This document shows positions 17,036 through 24,696 of a DNA stretch of 64,000 bases, piece after piece. The notes under the pieces are model-generated. The model was given only the letters and a program-made list of their open reading frames with translations. It was not told the origin of the DNA and did no database searches. Position numbers and translations under genes: made by a program. Origin of the DNA: Bacteroidales bacterium UBA1309 (GTDB taxonomy: Bacteria; Bacteroidota; Bacteroidia; Bacteroidales; Dysgonomonadaceae). The stretch covers positions 1-64,000 of the forward strand of contig DBTT01000004.1 in the NCBI GenBank assembly GCA_002307185.1, read 5' to 3'. Position 1 is the stretch's first letter; each line of letters starts with the position of its first letter.

Positions 17036-17087
17036 AGTATGGAATTTATTTCGTTTAGCCAATAGCTCTGTCTTCTTTTTTATAATT

Positions 17088-17221
17088 GGCCATAACGGGT
17101 AGTGTAGCATTAGTGGCGGTTTGCGGGCGAATCTCCTTTCAAACCGTTAGTTGGCTAATGCGGAAAATAAACCTTGCGGAACATGCTTCACCCGCCATTA
17201 ATGGTACACAATGTTATGGGC
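17088..17221. repeat. attC-like imperfect palindrome 1 (3' of Kiwa, 5' of R-M)
   Basis: The 134-bp element is bounded by GGCCATAAC (17088-17096) and GTTATGGGC (17213-17221). Inside, TGTAGCATTAGTGGCGG (17103-17119) pairs with 17192-17208 at 15 of 17 positions. The centre carries a smaller hairpin (CGTTAG TTGG CTAATG near 17145-17160). Size, outer core sites and inner arms resemble integron attC sites, although GTTATGG departs from the GTTRRRY core at one base. Confidence 0.65.
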
Positions 17222-17259
17222 TGGCATTTTTTATCTATCTATTATTCATTATTAAGCAA

Positions 17260-18237
17260 TTAAGCTTCATTGTTGTCAATTGTTGGTTCACTTTCAACTT
17301 CAATACCATCTTTTGCTAAACTGTCATAATATAATTTAGTAAGCTCAGATGTTAGTAAATCGTCATTTAAAATTTTTATAAACAAATCTTTAGAAACACG
17401 GGTGTCCAAATTAAACTTTGTTTCATCTTCATTAAATTTTATTTTCTTTTTTGTAAGCGGATGAGACTTTGCAAACGCAATAATATTTGCATTTGGAATA
17501 TTGTGTTTTATGACAGGAGAAGACTTTGCTACTTTTGTTAGTTTTCTTGCAAAACTAACATTACTAACTAATTCTTCCAAACTATTAATATTAGAAACAA
17601 TTTGCATATTGTTAATTACAGAAAGACTTGCAGTTGCTTCCCTGGTTATAACATCGTAAAATCCAAAACTTTTTTCAATAGCATTTAAATCAATGACGAT
17701 AAGTTCACCTGAGACTCTAATGATTTGAAATTTTGAACTAATTCTCAATAATTGGTCGTTAAATCTTTCAAGTATTTGATTGGATTTCCATAGCATATAA
17801 CCGCCTCTTCCAACTACTTCAACTGGTGAAAGCTTTTTAAATAAAGAAATCTCATTAATATCATCTGCTAAGACGATAATTAAAGAGTCAATACCTGATA
17901 ACTGGTTATTATTAAAGTTGAAATTTTGTAAATTATCATTACCTATTACATTCTCTAGTAATTGTAATTCTTGTGGGAGCTCCAAATCATATTGATATAA
18001 GCATTTACCACGTTCATCTGCTGTTGAAAGAGGTAAAACAACATAATCATCCTTTTCTATTATGGATGTTTGTATTGCATTCACAAATAATGTTCTTAAC
18101 TCTAGTAAATCTTCACCTTTAATGTTCAATTTCTTTGGCTCATCTATACCTTCAAGGTTTGCGTAAAGTAAGATTTGCAATTCACCCCGGGGTGCATTTA
18201 TAAATCCAAGAGCATTGTTTAGTTCTAGTTTATTCAT
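17260..18237 (-). CDS. kwaB: Kiwa anti-phage protein KwaB (DUF4868)
   Basis: A 325-residue soluble protein. The central region, with YMLWKSNQILERF and FQIIRVSGELIVIDLNAIEKSFGFYDVI, fits the DUF4868 family that defines KwaB. KwaB is the cytosolic partner of the membrane protein KwaA in Kiwa, a two-gene anti-phage system. Identification is from family pattern plus the operon: the upstream gene overlaps by 8 bases and is a four-helix membrane protein of KwaA size. Strongly AT-rich. The stop lies 38 bases from the attC-like palindrome. Assignment made without a database search. Confidence 0.75.
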   Translation of the reverse strand: MNKLELNNALGFINAPRGELQILLYANLEGIDEPKKLNIKGEDLLELRTLFVNAIQTSIIEKDDYVVLPLSTADERGKCLYQYDLELPQELQLLENVIGNDNLQNFNFNNNQLSGIDSLIIVLADDINEISLFKKLSPVEVVGRGGYMLWKSNQILERFNDQLLRISSKFQIIRVSGELIVIDLNAIEKSFGFYDVITREATASLSVINNMQIVSNINSLEELVSNVSFARKLTKVAKSSPVIKHNIPNANIIAFAKSHPLTKKKIKFNEDETKFNLDTRVSKDLFIKILNDDLLTSELTKLYYDSLAKDGIEVESEPTIDNNEA

Positions 18238-18814
18238 TAGTAATTATTTTAGAGGCATAATAAATTCGTTCATCGAGTTTTAAATATTTGACACGGTCAT
18301 TTTTTTTTAGATTTTGCTTACAAATTAGAATTCTACTTTGTCTAACTTCTCCGTTTCTAAATTCTCCCGTTACTTTATATATTCTAAATTTTAGGATAGC
18401 CAAGGTTGGATTAGCATAAAATAAGTCTGTGCGTATATAAATCGAACCAATTACTAAGAGTAATAAAACAAAAACAACAATGTATTTGAAATTATCAAAT
18501 TGAAAACAAACTAATGGTATTATATATGTTGTAAGAAAAGTTAAATGCTCATAGTCTATGTTTTCAATCTCAGTAATTTTAAATGATAGTTCAGGTGTTC
18601 CTTTCATCTGATATCTGAAATCCCAATATGAAATGACTCCAATCAATATTGCTAATAGTGAGAGTAAAGGAATGACATTGGTTGATAGTAAAAAGGATAA
18701 GCCAACAAAAGAGCTATCCTTTGAAAAACTGATAGGTACTTTTACTGTTATAATTATGATCAAAACAAAAAGTAGCCAAAGAGATAAAAAGTAGAGTCCA
18801 ATTTTTCTAATCAT
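18230..18814 (-). CDS. kwaA: Kiwa membrane protein KwaA
   Basis: A 194-residue protein with four predicted membrane helices at about 7-26, 36-64, 91-106 and 110-128, then a basic C-terminal cytoplasmic tail of about 60 residues. KwaA of known Kiwa systems is a four-helix inner-membrane protein of about this length preceding kwaB. DLFYANPTLAILKFRIYKV after the last helix agrees with my memory of the family. It overlaps kwaB by 8 bases. The segment from kwaA to kwaB is flanked by the two attC-like palindromes. Confidence 0.72.
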   Translation of the reverse strand: MIRKIGLYFLSLWLLFVLIIIITVKVPISFSKDSSFVGLSFLLSTNVIPLLSLLAILIGVISYWDFRYQMKGTPELSFKITEIENIDYEHLTFLTTYIIPLVCFQFDNFKYIVVFVLLLLVIGSIYIRTDLFYANPTLAILKFRIYKVTGEFRNGEVRQSRILICKQNLKKNDRVKYLKLDERIYYASKIITNE

Positions 18815-18876
18815 ACATTTTGTTCAAATACCAGTTATTATATATATTATAGTTTCGTGTTGTCATCTTTATGCTT

Positions 18877-19029
18877 GCCCATAACATCTGTATATACGCC
18901 ATTCAATCTGCATATACGCCATAAAATAGCGCATATATCAATCTTCTAAAAATGGAGAATGCGTTGAAATCATATATTTACAATCTATTGGATCGTTGTG
19001 TTTATGGCGCATACACAATCTGTTAATCC
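18877..19029. repeat. attC-like imperfect palindrome 2 (5' of Kiwa)
   Basis: Left arm starts GCCCATAAC (18877-18885) and contains CATATACGCCATAAA (18911-18925). The right arm TTTATGGCGCATACACAATC (from 19001) followed by TGTTAATCC to 19029 is its imperfect complement, with CGCCATAAA/TTTATGGCG exact. The left arm includes a 20-nt tandem duplication (18888-18907 and 18908-18927, 17 of 20 identical). On the minus strand it ends in GTTATGGGC just before the Kiwa operon. Confidence 0.6.
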
Positions 19030-19116
19030 TGTTATCGTATTATTTAAGTCCAATTTATCCAATGGATTCTTTATTAGATCGAATTCTTTCTTTGTGATAT
19101 GGGCATAAATTTTCAT
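18985..19116 (-). pseudogene. 43-residue frame running into palindrome 2, possible gene remnant
   Basis: ATG at 19116 is preceded by CAGGAG, a strong ribosome site that is rare in this window. The product MKIYAHITKKEFDLIKNP continues for 25 more residues, of which the last 17 are encoded by the palindrome itself. I read it as the 5' end of a former gene truncated by, or recombined at, the attC-like element. It could also be a genuine small protein. Confidence 0.35.
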
Positions 19117-19583
19117 TGGTTTACTCCTGTAAATACTACTGCCAATTGTCAAAAAAATTGCCTTCCAAATCCTCATTACTTTTGATTTTCCCTATAATCT
19201 ACATCCTAAAAGGCATTTATACCAAAAGAAATCAGTACCGAGCATCCATTTCGCAAATATATTTATTCCTTTTTATTAAATACATTTTTTATTAAAAATA
19301 TTTCACTAATCAGAATCATTTTATTTAAGGTATAGTCAAAGCCTCGCTATTCTACACAAGAAAACACGCATTCAGAGAGATAAGCAACAAAAATACTTTA
19401 CATAGATGCTCAATTCTAAACTTTCAAGCAACTTTGTATAAAGAAGTAACTTGTATAAAATTCATAAAACATCACAGATGTTTCAGGCTATCATGTAACG
19501 CACGTGAGAGAGAATCAGGGGAAATTTAGTTTTCGTTTAGCATGGAACAAAGAAGCTACAGGGAGTTGTTTCATTTTGCCTAA

Positions 19584-19898
19584 TTAACGTGAGTTCGATC
19601 TAAAGGCTATAACGAGAGGGGCGTTTCGCCAAGAATAAGTTTAGCAGATTCTATCACGGCAAGCCGCAAAGCGGCGACAACTATCTTGGGGATGATCCGG
19701 TTCGGCTTCGGTGTACCCGAACAATGTCGCCACTGACGTGGCTTAGGATCAACCCCGGATTCCTTTCCCTGTGCGTGAGCACAGGGTTATTAAGAGGATG
19801 CCACTATGTGGCATGGTTCGATATGGGAAATAGGATAATTCTCCTCAACCATATCCAGGATAGCTAAAAACATAATTCTTATATCGAACTCACGTTAA
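19584..19898. mobile_element. 315-bp hairpin-rich element with perfect 16-bp terminal inverted repeats
   Basis: Ends TTAACGTGAGTTCGAT (19584-19599) and its exact complement (19883-19898). Inside are short GC-rich hairpins: GGCG/CGCC (19620-19630), GCCGC/GCGGC (19663-19675), GCCAC/GTGGC (19729-19742), CCCTGTGC/GCACAGGG (19767-19786), ATGCCAC/GTGGCAT (19798-19814), and a longer stem GGGGATGATCC/GGATCAACCCC (19688-19698 with 19746-19756). No ORF. It resembles a non-autonomous, REP/MITE-like element. Confidence 0.6.
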
Positions 19899-20046
19899 AT
19901 ATTCAAGTTGTCGAGGGGTCTCTTTATCTGTCTAAATCCAGATAATGCAAGAAGTTGGTTATTTCCCTCTCGGGAATACATTTGGCGGGAAATTTCAAAA
20001 AAACAATAGATAAGGCAAGGTTACGTAAATACTCCCTGAATAAGAC

Positions 20047-20298
20047 TTTTAGTTTATTGCGTCAGACCTTTGGCTTACTGCGATGTCACTTTGGCTTACT
20101 GCGCCAGCCCTTTGATCTACTCCGGTAGCCCTTTGGCCTACTGCCATGTCACTTTGGCTTACTGTGCCAGACCTTTAATCTACTGTACAACATTTTTGAC
20201 CTACTGTGACTCTACTTTGGTCTACTGCGATGTCACTTTGGCTTACTGTACGAGACCTTTGATCTACTGTATAACATTTTTGACCTACTGTACATAAA
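20047..20298. repeat. 21-nt tandem repeat array, 12 units
   Basis: Twelve contiguous 21-nt units start at 20047. Each has a conserved 13-base half of the form CTTTGGCTTACTG and a variable 8-base half (for example CGATGTCA, CGCCAGCC, TACAACAT). Some variable halves recur: CGATGTCA in units 2 and 9, and ACAACAT or ATAACAT in 7 and 11, each followed by a TTTTGACCTACTG unit, suggesting block duplication. Period equals two helical turns. Confidence 0.88.
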
Positions 20299-21010
20299 AA
20301 AGTCTAATAGCGGATCAAAAATTTTAATAGTTAATAGGGTGTGATTGCAATTGAAAATCAACGGAGCTAAATCACACCCGACGAGGCGAGAAAATCGATA
20401 CAAAGGATTCTTTATTTACTCTGTGTAACTCCGTGCTACTCCGTGAACACTGTGTCCAATTTACATTCCGTGGTTTCCGTTACATCTGCCGAACTCACCT
20501 TATAATGATTTGAAGCATCGCATGCAAGATACGAAAATGGCGTTCCTCCTTGTTCCTTTTATTGCATATCCACAAGCCCATGCTTGTATATTTTTTCATG
20601 CGTATCCTTGTTTTTCCGTATTGGGTAGCTCTATGGTTCCTGTATCGTTCCTGTATGGTAGCTGTATCCTAACCATAAGCACGAAATAATGTATTTCTAT
20701 TCATAAATACATGGGGTTTAGAATAAAAATACAAATCTTTATCCCCTGGCGGATGGAGTGCCAAGTCGCTTAGTGTGGATATTGGATACCTTAACCCTCC
20801 CCCTCCTTTTCAGCGATTGAAAGAGGTAGGTTTGCTAAGCAAAGAAAGTGAGCTTGCCACGCAACAGCCGACGGAAGCCATCCCCTCTACTGGAGGTCGG
20901 GGCAGACGAATCCGTTTAATTTTGTCAATAAATTTGCGAAAATTAAATCATATTGCCCTTATTTTGTATCTTAGTGGCATCTTATTATCAGAGGAAAAGA
21001 TTAAGTGAAA

Positions 21011-23170
21011 ATGAAACAAATTAAACTGATTGCATTTAGCTTGCTGCTTTTGGGGCAAGCCATGCAAGCGCAACAACTGCAATTAAAAGACATTACGTCC
21101 GGAAAATTTTCCCAAAAAGGGGTGGACGATATAGTTTCATCACCCGATGGTGAATATTTCTACAAGAGCGACCCGGGCAACACCTTGGTGGTCAAATATG
21201 CTTTCAAAACAGGAATCCCCGTGGACACCGTTTTCAATGTGAAGCGCGCCCGCGAATGCAACTTCGACTCATTCGACGGATTCGTGATGAGTCCCGATGA
21301 AAAGCGGTTGTTGGTGTACCGCAACACGGAGTATGTCTATCGCCGCTCCTACAAAGCCGATTATTATTACTACGACATCCGCCGCAACTTGGTGAGCAAA
21401 CTCACCGACAAAAAAGAGAAACAGTCGGTTCCCGTGTTTTCGAAAGACGGGCGAATGCTGGCGTATGTATGCAACAACAATATTTGGTTGGTAAAATTCG
21501 ATTTTGGCACCGAATCGCAAGTCACCAAAGACGGGGTTGCCGGAAAAATCATCAATGGAGCCACCGACTGGGTCTATGAAGAGGAATTTGAGACCACACA
21601 CATCATGGACTTTTCGTCCGACAACACGTTGTTGGCCTTTGTGCGTTTCGACGAGTCGGAAGTGCCCGAATTCTCTTTCCAGAAATACCAGGGAAACCTC
21701 TACCCTACTTTGGAATCTTTCAAATACCCGAAAGCCGGGGAAGCCAATTCGAAAGTAAGTTGCCAGATATTCGATATTGAAGCAAAAACCACCAAGCCGG
21801 TAAATCTCCCTTCTTCCGGATGGGAATACATCCCGATGATCCAATTCCTCCCAGACCAGCCGACACTGGCCGTGATGACGCTCAACCGGGAGCAGAACAT
21901 ATTCGACATGTACATGGTGAATCCCCGTTCATTGGTAGCCAAGTCTGTGTTGCAGGAAAGAAACAGGTACTTTGTGGATTCACAGTTGTTGAAATTAATC
22001 CGCTTTATTCCGGGTCAGTTCCTTTATGTGAGTGAAAAAGACGGCTACAACCAGATTTACCTCTACAACAATGCCGGCGTCCTCGACAAACAATTGACCA
22101 CAGGCAAATTCGATGTCACAGACTTGCTTGCCGTTGATCCCACCACGAAGACCATTTATTATCAAGCCGCAGGCGAAAGCCCCTTGCGCCGCGAAATATA
22201 CAAATTGAACATGGTGAAAGGTGTTCCCGAGAAACTTTCTTCACAGGCAGGAACCAACCGTGCCACCTTTGCCGAAAACGGAAAATACTTCGTCAATTTC
22301 TGGAACAATACCAACACCCCTTCTGTGGTGACGGTGAACGATGCCAATGGGAAACAATTGCGTGTGCTGGAAGACAATAAGGACTTGCAGGAAACGCTCA
22401 AATCGACCATCATTCCAACAAAAGAATTCACCACGGTGAAAGCAGCAGACGGTACAGCCCTGAACGCTTGGATTATGAAACCAACCAACTTCAATCCATC
22501 CAAGAAATATCCGCTTGTGATGGTGCAATACAGCGGCCCCAATTCGCAGCAAGTGCTTGATAGCTATGGCATCGATTGGGTGCATTACCTCGCGGAGCAA
22601 GGTTACATTGTGGCTTGTGTGGATGGACGTGGCACAGGTGCGCGCGGCGAAGAATTCCGCAAACAGACGTACAAGAAATTGGGTGTGTTGGAATCTGACG
22701 ACCAGATTGCTGCCGCTCACGAACTTGGCAAATTGTCCTACATCGACCCATCCCGCATAGCCATCTGGGGTTGGAGTTTTGGCGGACAAATGGTGCTGAT
22801 GACCATGGGCCGCGGCAATGGCGTGTTCAAGGCGGGCGTGTCTATTGCGCCGGTCACCAACTGGCGATTCTACGACACGGTCTATACTGAACGTTTCATG
22901 ACCACACCCCAGCAAAACGAAGCCGGCTACCGCGAAGGTTCGCCCATCACTTATGCGGACACCTTCCAAGGGAAACTGTTGCTGATTCACGGCACAGCCG
23001 ATGACAACGTCCATTTCCAAAACACCTTGGAATATGTGCGGGCTCTCATCAATGCCGGCAAGCAATTCGAGATGTTTGTCTTTCCCGACAAAGACCATTC
23101 GATCCGGGGGGGAGATTCACGAAGGTATTTATACGAAAAGATCATCCAGTTTTACAATGACAACCTTTAA
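21011..23170 (+). CDS. dipeptidyl peptidase IV, S9B family
   Basis: A 719-residue exported serine peptidase. Signal peptide residues 1-20 (MKQIKLIAFSLLLLGQAMQA). Residues about 40-450 form the beta-propeller (DWVYEEEF carries the Glu pair that binds the substrate N-terminus); the C-terminal third is the alpha/beta-hydrolase domain with Ser589 in GWSFGG, Asp664 in TADDNVHF and His696 in KDHSIRGG. DPP IV releases X-Pro or X-Ala dipeptides in the periplasm and is widespread in peptide-using Bacteroidales. ATG at 21011 is preferred to GTG at 21005; AGAGGAAAAG lies just upstream. Confidence 0.95.
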   Translation: MKQIKLIAFSLLLLGQAMQAQQLQLKDITSGKFSQKGVDDIVSSPDGEYFYKSDPGNTLVVKYAFKTGIPVDTVFNVKRARECNFDSFDGFVMSPDEKRLLVYRNTEYVYRRSYKADYYYYDIRRNLVSKLTDKKEKQSVPVFSKDGRMLAYVCNNNIWLVKFDFGTESQVTKDGVAGKIINGATDWVYEEEFETTHIMDFSSDNTLLAFVRFDESEVPEFSFQKYQGNLYPTLESFKYPKAGEANSKVSCQIFDIEAKTTKPVNLPSSGWEYIPMIQFLPDQPTLAVMTLNREQNIFDMYMVNPRSLVAKSVLQERNRYFVDSQLLKLIRFIPGQFLYVSEKDGYNQIYLYNNAGVLDKQLTTGKFDVTDLLAVDPTTKTIYYQAAGESPLRREIYKLNMVKGVPEKLSSQAGTNRATFAENGKYFVNFWNNTNTPSVVTVNDANGKQLRVLEDNKDLQETLKSTIIPTKEFTTVKAADGTALNAWIMKPTNFNPSKKYPLVMVQYSGPNSQQVLDSYGIDWVHYLAEQGYIVACVDGRGTGARGEEFRKQTYKKLGVLESDDQIAAAHELGKLSYIDPSRIAIWGWSFGGQMVLMTMGRGNGVFKAGVSIAPVTNWRFYDTVYTERFMTTPQQNEAGYREGSPITYADTFQGKLLLIHGTADDNVHFQNTLEYVRALINAGKQFEMFVFPDKDHSIRGGDSRRYLYEKIIQFYNDNL

Positions 23171-23181
23171 TCAACAAATAC

Positions 23182-23213
23182 AATCTTGGGTTTCTCAATC
23201 CAAGATTTTTTTT
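23182..23213 (+). terminator. intrinsic terminator after DPP IV
   Basis: AATCTTGG (23182-23189), ten-base loop, CCAAGATT (23200-23207), then a continuous T-run to 23213. It ends 43 bases past the stop codon. Confidence 0.8.
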
Positions 23214-23404
23214 GTGCTTTGCCCATTTGCGTCCGGCCAATGGCAAACATAAAAATAGCCCACCAATAAACAAAAAAATTACCTGAGCGTTGTATAAAGT
23301 AAAAATAGAACGAAGACACACAGAGCCGTTTCCTTAAGCATAAAGAACAAATATATAGATGAATACTTTTGGTTACGATTCTCTGTTGATTCAAAAACAA
23401 AATT

Positions 23405-24517
23405 ATGTTAATTAGGGGATTTCGAAAATACACTATGAATCCCGCCTTAGGCTTTTTGCCTATAGGGGTATTTATTTTTTTGAATGCGAATTCGGTCAAT
23501 TTGATCATTGCCATATTAGCTTCGACCTTGTTGAGCCTGCTTCTAGATTCAATTTTTCGCTTTGTATTAAAGACAACGGTGTTTTGGTTGATGTCAATCG
23601 TATCGATGGTGCCCCTGGTATTGACTTGCATATTTGCCCTTCTGGCTCCCGTGCAAGAGATAAACATTCACAACTACATGATTATATGCGAAATATGGAT
23701 GGTGTTGACACTGTTTGTGATTCGTGGAGGTAAAAAACATATTGCCAACCGCTACTTCAAAAGAATCGATATCCGGGAAAAAACGTTGCTGCAGGAGATT
23801 TTTTCGACAATGGGTATATCCGAGCGTCTTTTCACACTGCACCTGTTTGTTGTGCTTGCCTATTCTTTTTTGATCCATAGTTATGGTTCCGATGGTTGGG
23901 ATTTTGCCATTTATGTTTTTGCCCCTTTGACTATTATCGTCATCCTTGTCTGCTATGAAAGCTTCATGCTTCGATCGCTCAGCACCCGTTTTTTTAAAGA
24001 AGAATGGCTTCCTGTTGTCAACGAGCAAGGCCGCGTGATTGGAAAAGTAGCCAAATCGGTCTCATTCAGGATGAAAAATCGATTTTTGCATCCCGTCATC
24101 CGCATAGCACTGGTATGCAACCACAGCATTTATTTGCAGAAGAGGCCCGAAGATTCGACCTTTGAGCCCGGTTGCCTGGATCATCCATTCGAGAAATACA
24201 TGCTCTTCAAGCACGATCTAAATTTGGCAGCCCGCAACAGCATCGCCAAACAACTTGGAGGAGAAGCATTGCCCTATACTTTCCAGCTCAAATACATCTA
24301 TGAAAATAGTGAAACCAAAAGGCTGGTATTGTTTTATGTTTCCCTAATCAATTCGGCTGATGAAATAAAAAACATTAGCATGCTGAAAGGAAAATTTTGG
24401 ACAGTTAAACAAATTGAGGACGAAATACATTCAACTATTTTTGGGGAATGTTTCCTTCGGGAATACGAGTATCTGAAATCAACAATGCTAAACCCCGCCA
24501 TCAAGGAGATTATTTAA
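23405..24517 (+). CDS. membrane protein with degenerate IPP-isomerase/Nudix-like domain
   Basis: A 370-residue protein. The first 195 residues contain about six hydrophobic segments (membrane domain). Residues 200-360 look like a Nudix domain of the isopentenyl-diphosphate isomerase type: WLPVVNEQGRVIGKVAKS at the start and IYLQKRPEDSTFEPGCLDHPFE leading to the position of the Nudix box. There, the usual REUxEExGU is replaced by RNSIAKQLGG, so the metal-binding glutamates are missing and catalysis is unlikely. It lies directly upstream of dxs, so a link to isoprenoid supply or sensing is an inference. Confidence 0.6.
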   Translation: MLIRGFRKYTMNPALGFLPIGVFIFLNANSVNLIIAILASTLLSLLLDSIFRFVLKTTVFWLMSIVSMVPLVLTCIFALLAPVQEINIHNYMIICEIWMVLTLFVIRGGKKHIANRYFKRIDIREKTLLQEIFSTMGISERLFTLHLFVVLAYSFLIHSYGSDGWDFAIYVFAPLTIIVILVCYESFMLRSLSTRFFKEEWLPVVNEQGRVIGKVAKSVSFRMKNRFLHPVIRIALVCNHSIYLQKRPEDSTFEPGCLDHPFEKYMLFKHDLNLAARNSIAKQLGGEALPYTFQLKYIYENSETKRLVLFYVSLINSADEIKNISMLKGKFWTVKQIEDEIHSTIFGECFLREYEYLKSTMLNPAIKEII

Positions 24518-24696
24518 ACGGAAATTACCGTGATTTAAGTCAATAATCATATTCAAACTGTATTGTTAACTCTCATTCTCCCTTTTGTATATAAATTAGC
24601 CTAACGAGTAGGAAAAAACGTTTTTGTTTTTTAATTTTGTCCACATTTTCTTCCGGCGAATTTTTTCACAAAAAGAAGATGAATCATCTGTAAACT

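Larger units (their letters stand above)
19030..21010. other. 2-kb gene-poor, repeat-rich region
   Basis: Apart from the remnant frame at 18985-19116 I find no supportable gene. It contains the 315-bp hairpin element (19584-19898), the 12-unit 21-nt array (20047-20298), an inverted pair GGTGTGATT/AATCACACC (about 20339-20378), a CTCCGTG-rich stretch at about 20418-20480, short CTGTAT repeats at about 20638-20670, and a degenerate proline-rich frame just before the peptidase gene. Confidence 0.65.

Noticed and set aside
17088..17221. Palindrome 1 as a simple terminator of kwaB
   Set aside because: 134 bp with long imperfect arms, no T-run after the stem, and related sequence at the other side of Kiwa.
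17086..17319. 77-codon plus-strand frame across palindrome 1
   Set aside because: It is made of the palindrome and the antisense 3' end of kwaB; no start signal.
20070..20297. 75-codon frame over the second 21-nt array (LAYCDVT-like repeats)
   Set aside because: TTG start without ribosome site, ends with the array; openness is a by-product of the period.
20047..20298. CRISPR array
   Set aside because: Unit length is 21 nt with an 8-base variable part; no spacers of CRISPR size, no cas genes.
20775..21008. Proline-rich frame before DPP IV
   Set aside because: Resembles common spurious translations of dispersed repeats; ends at the DPP IV start.
13471..21010. Integrase or transposase gene for the island
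   Set aside because: I looked for tyrosine or serine recombinase and DDE or Y1 transposase motifs in all frames and found none in this stretch.
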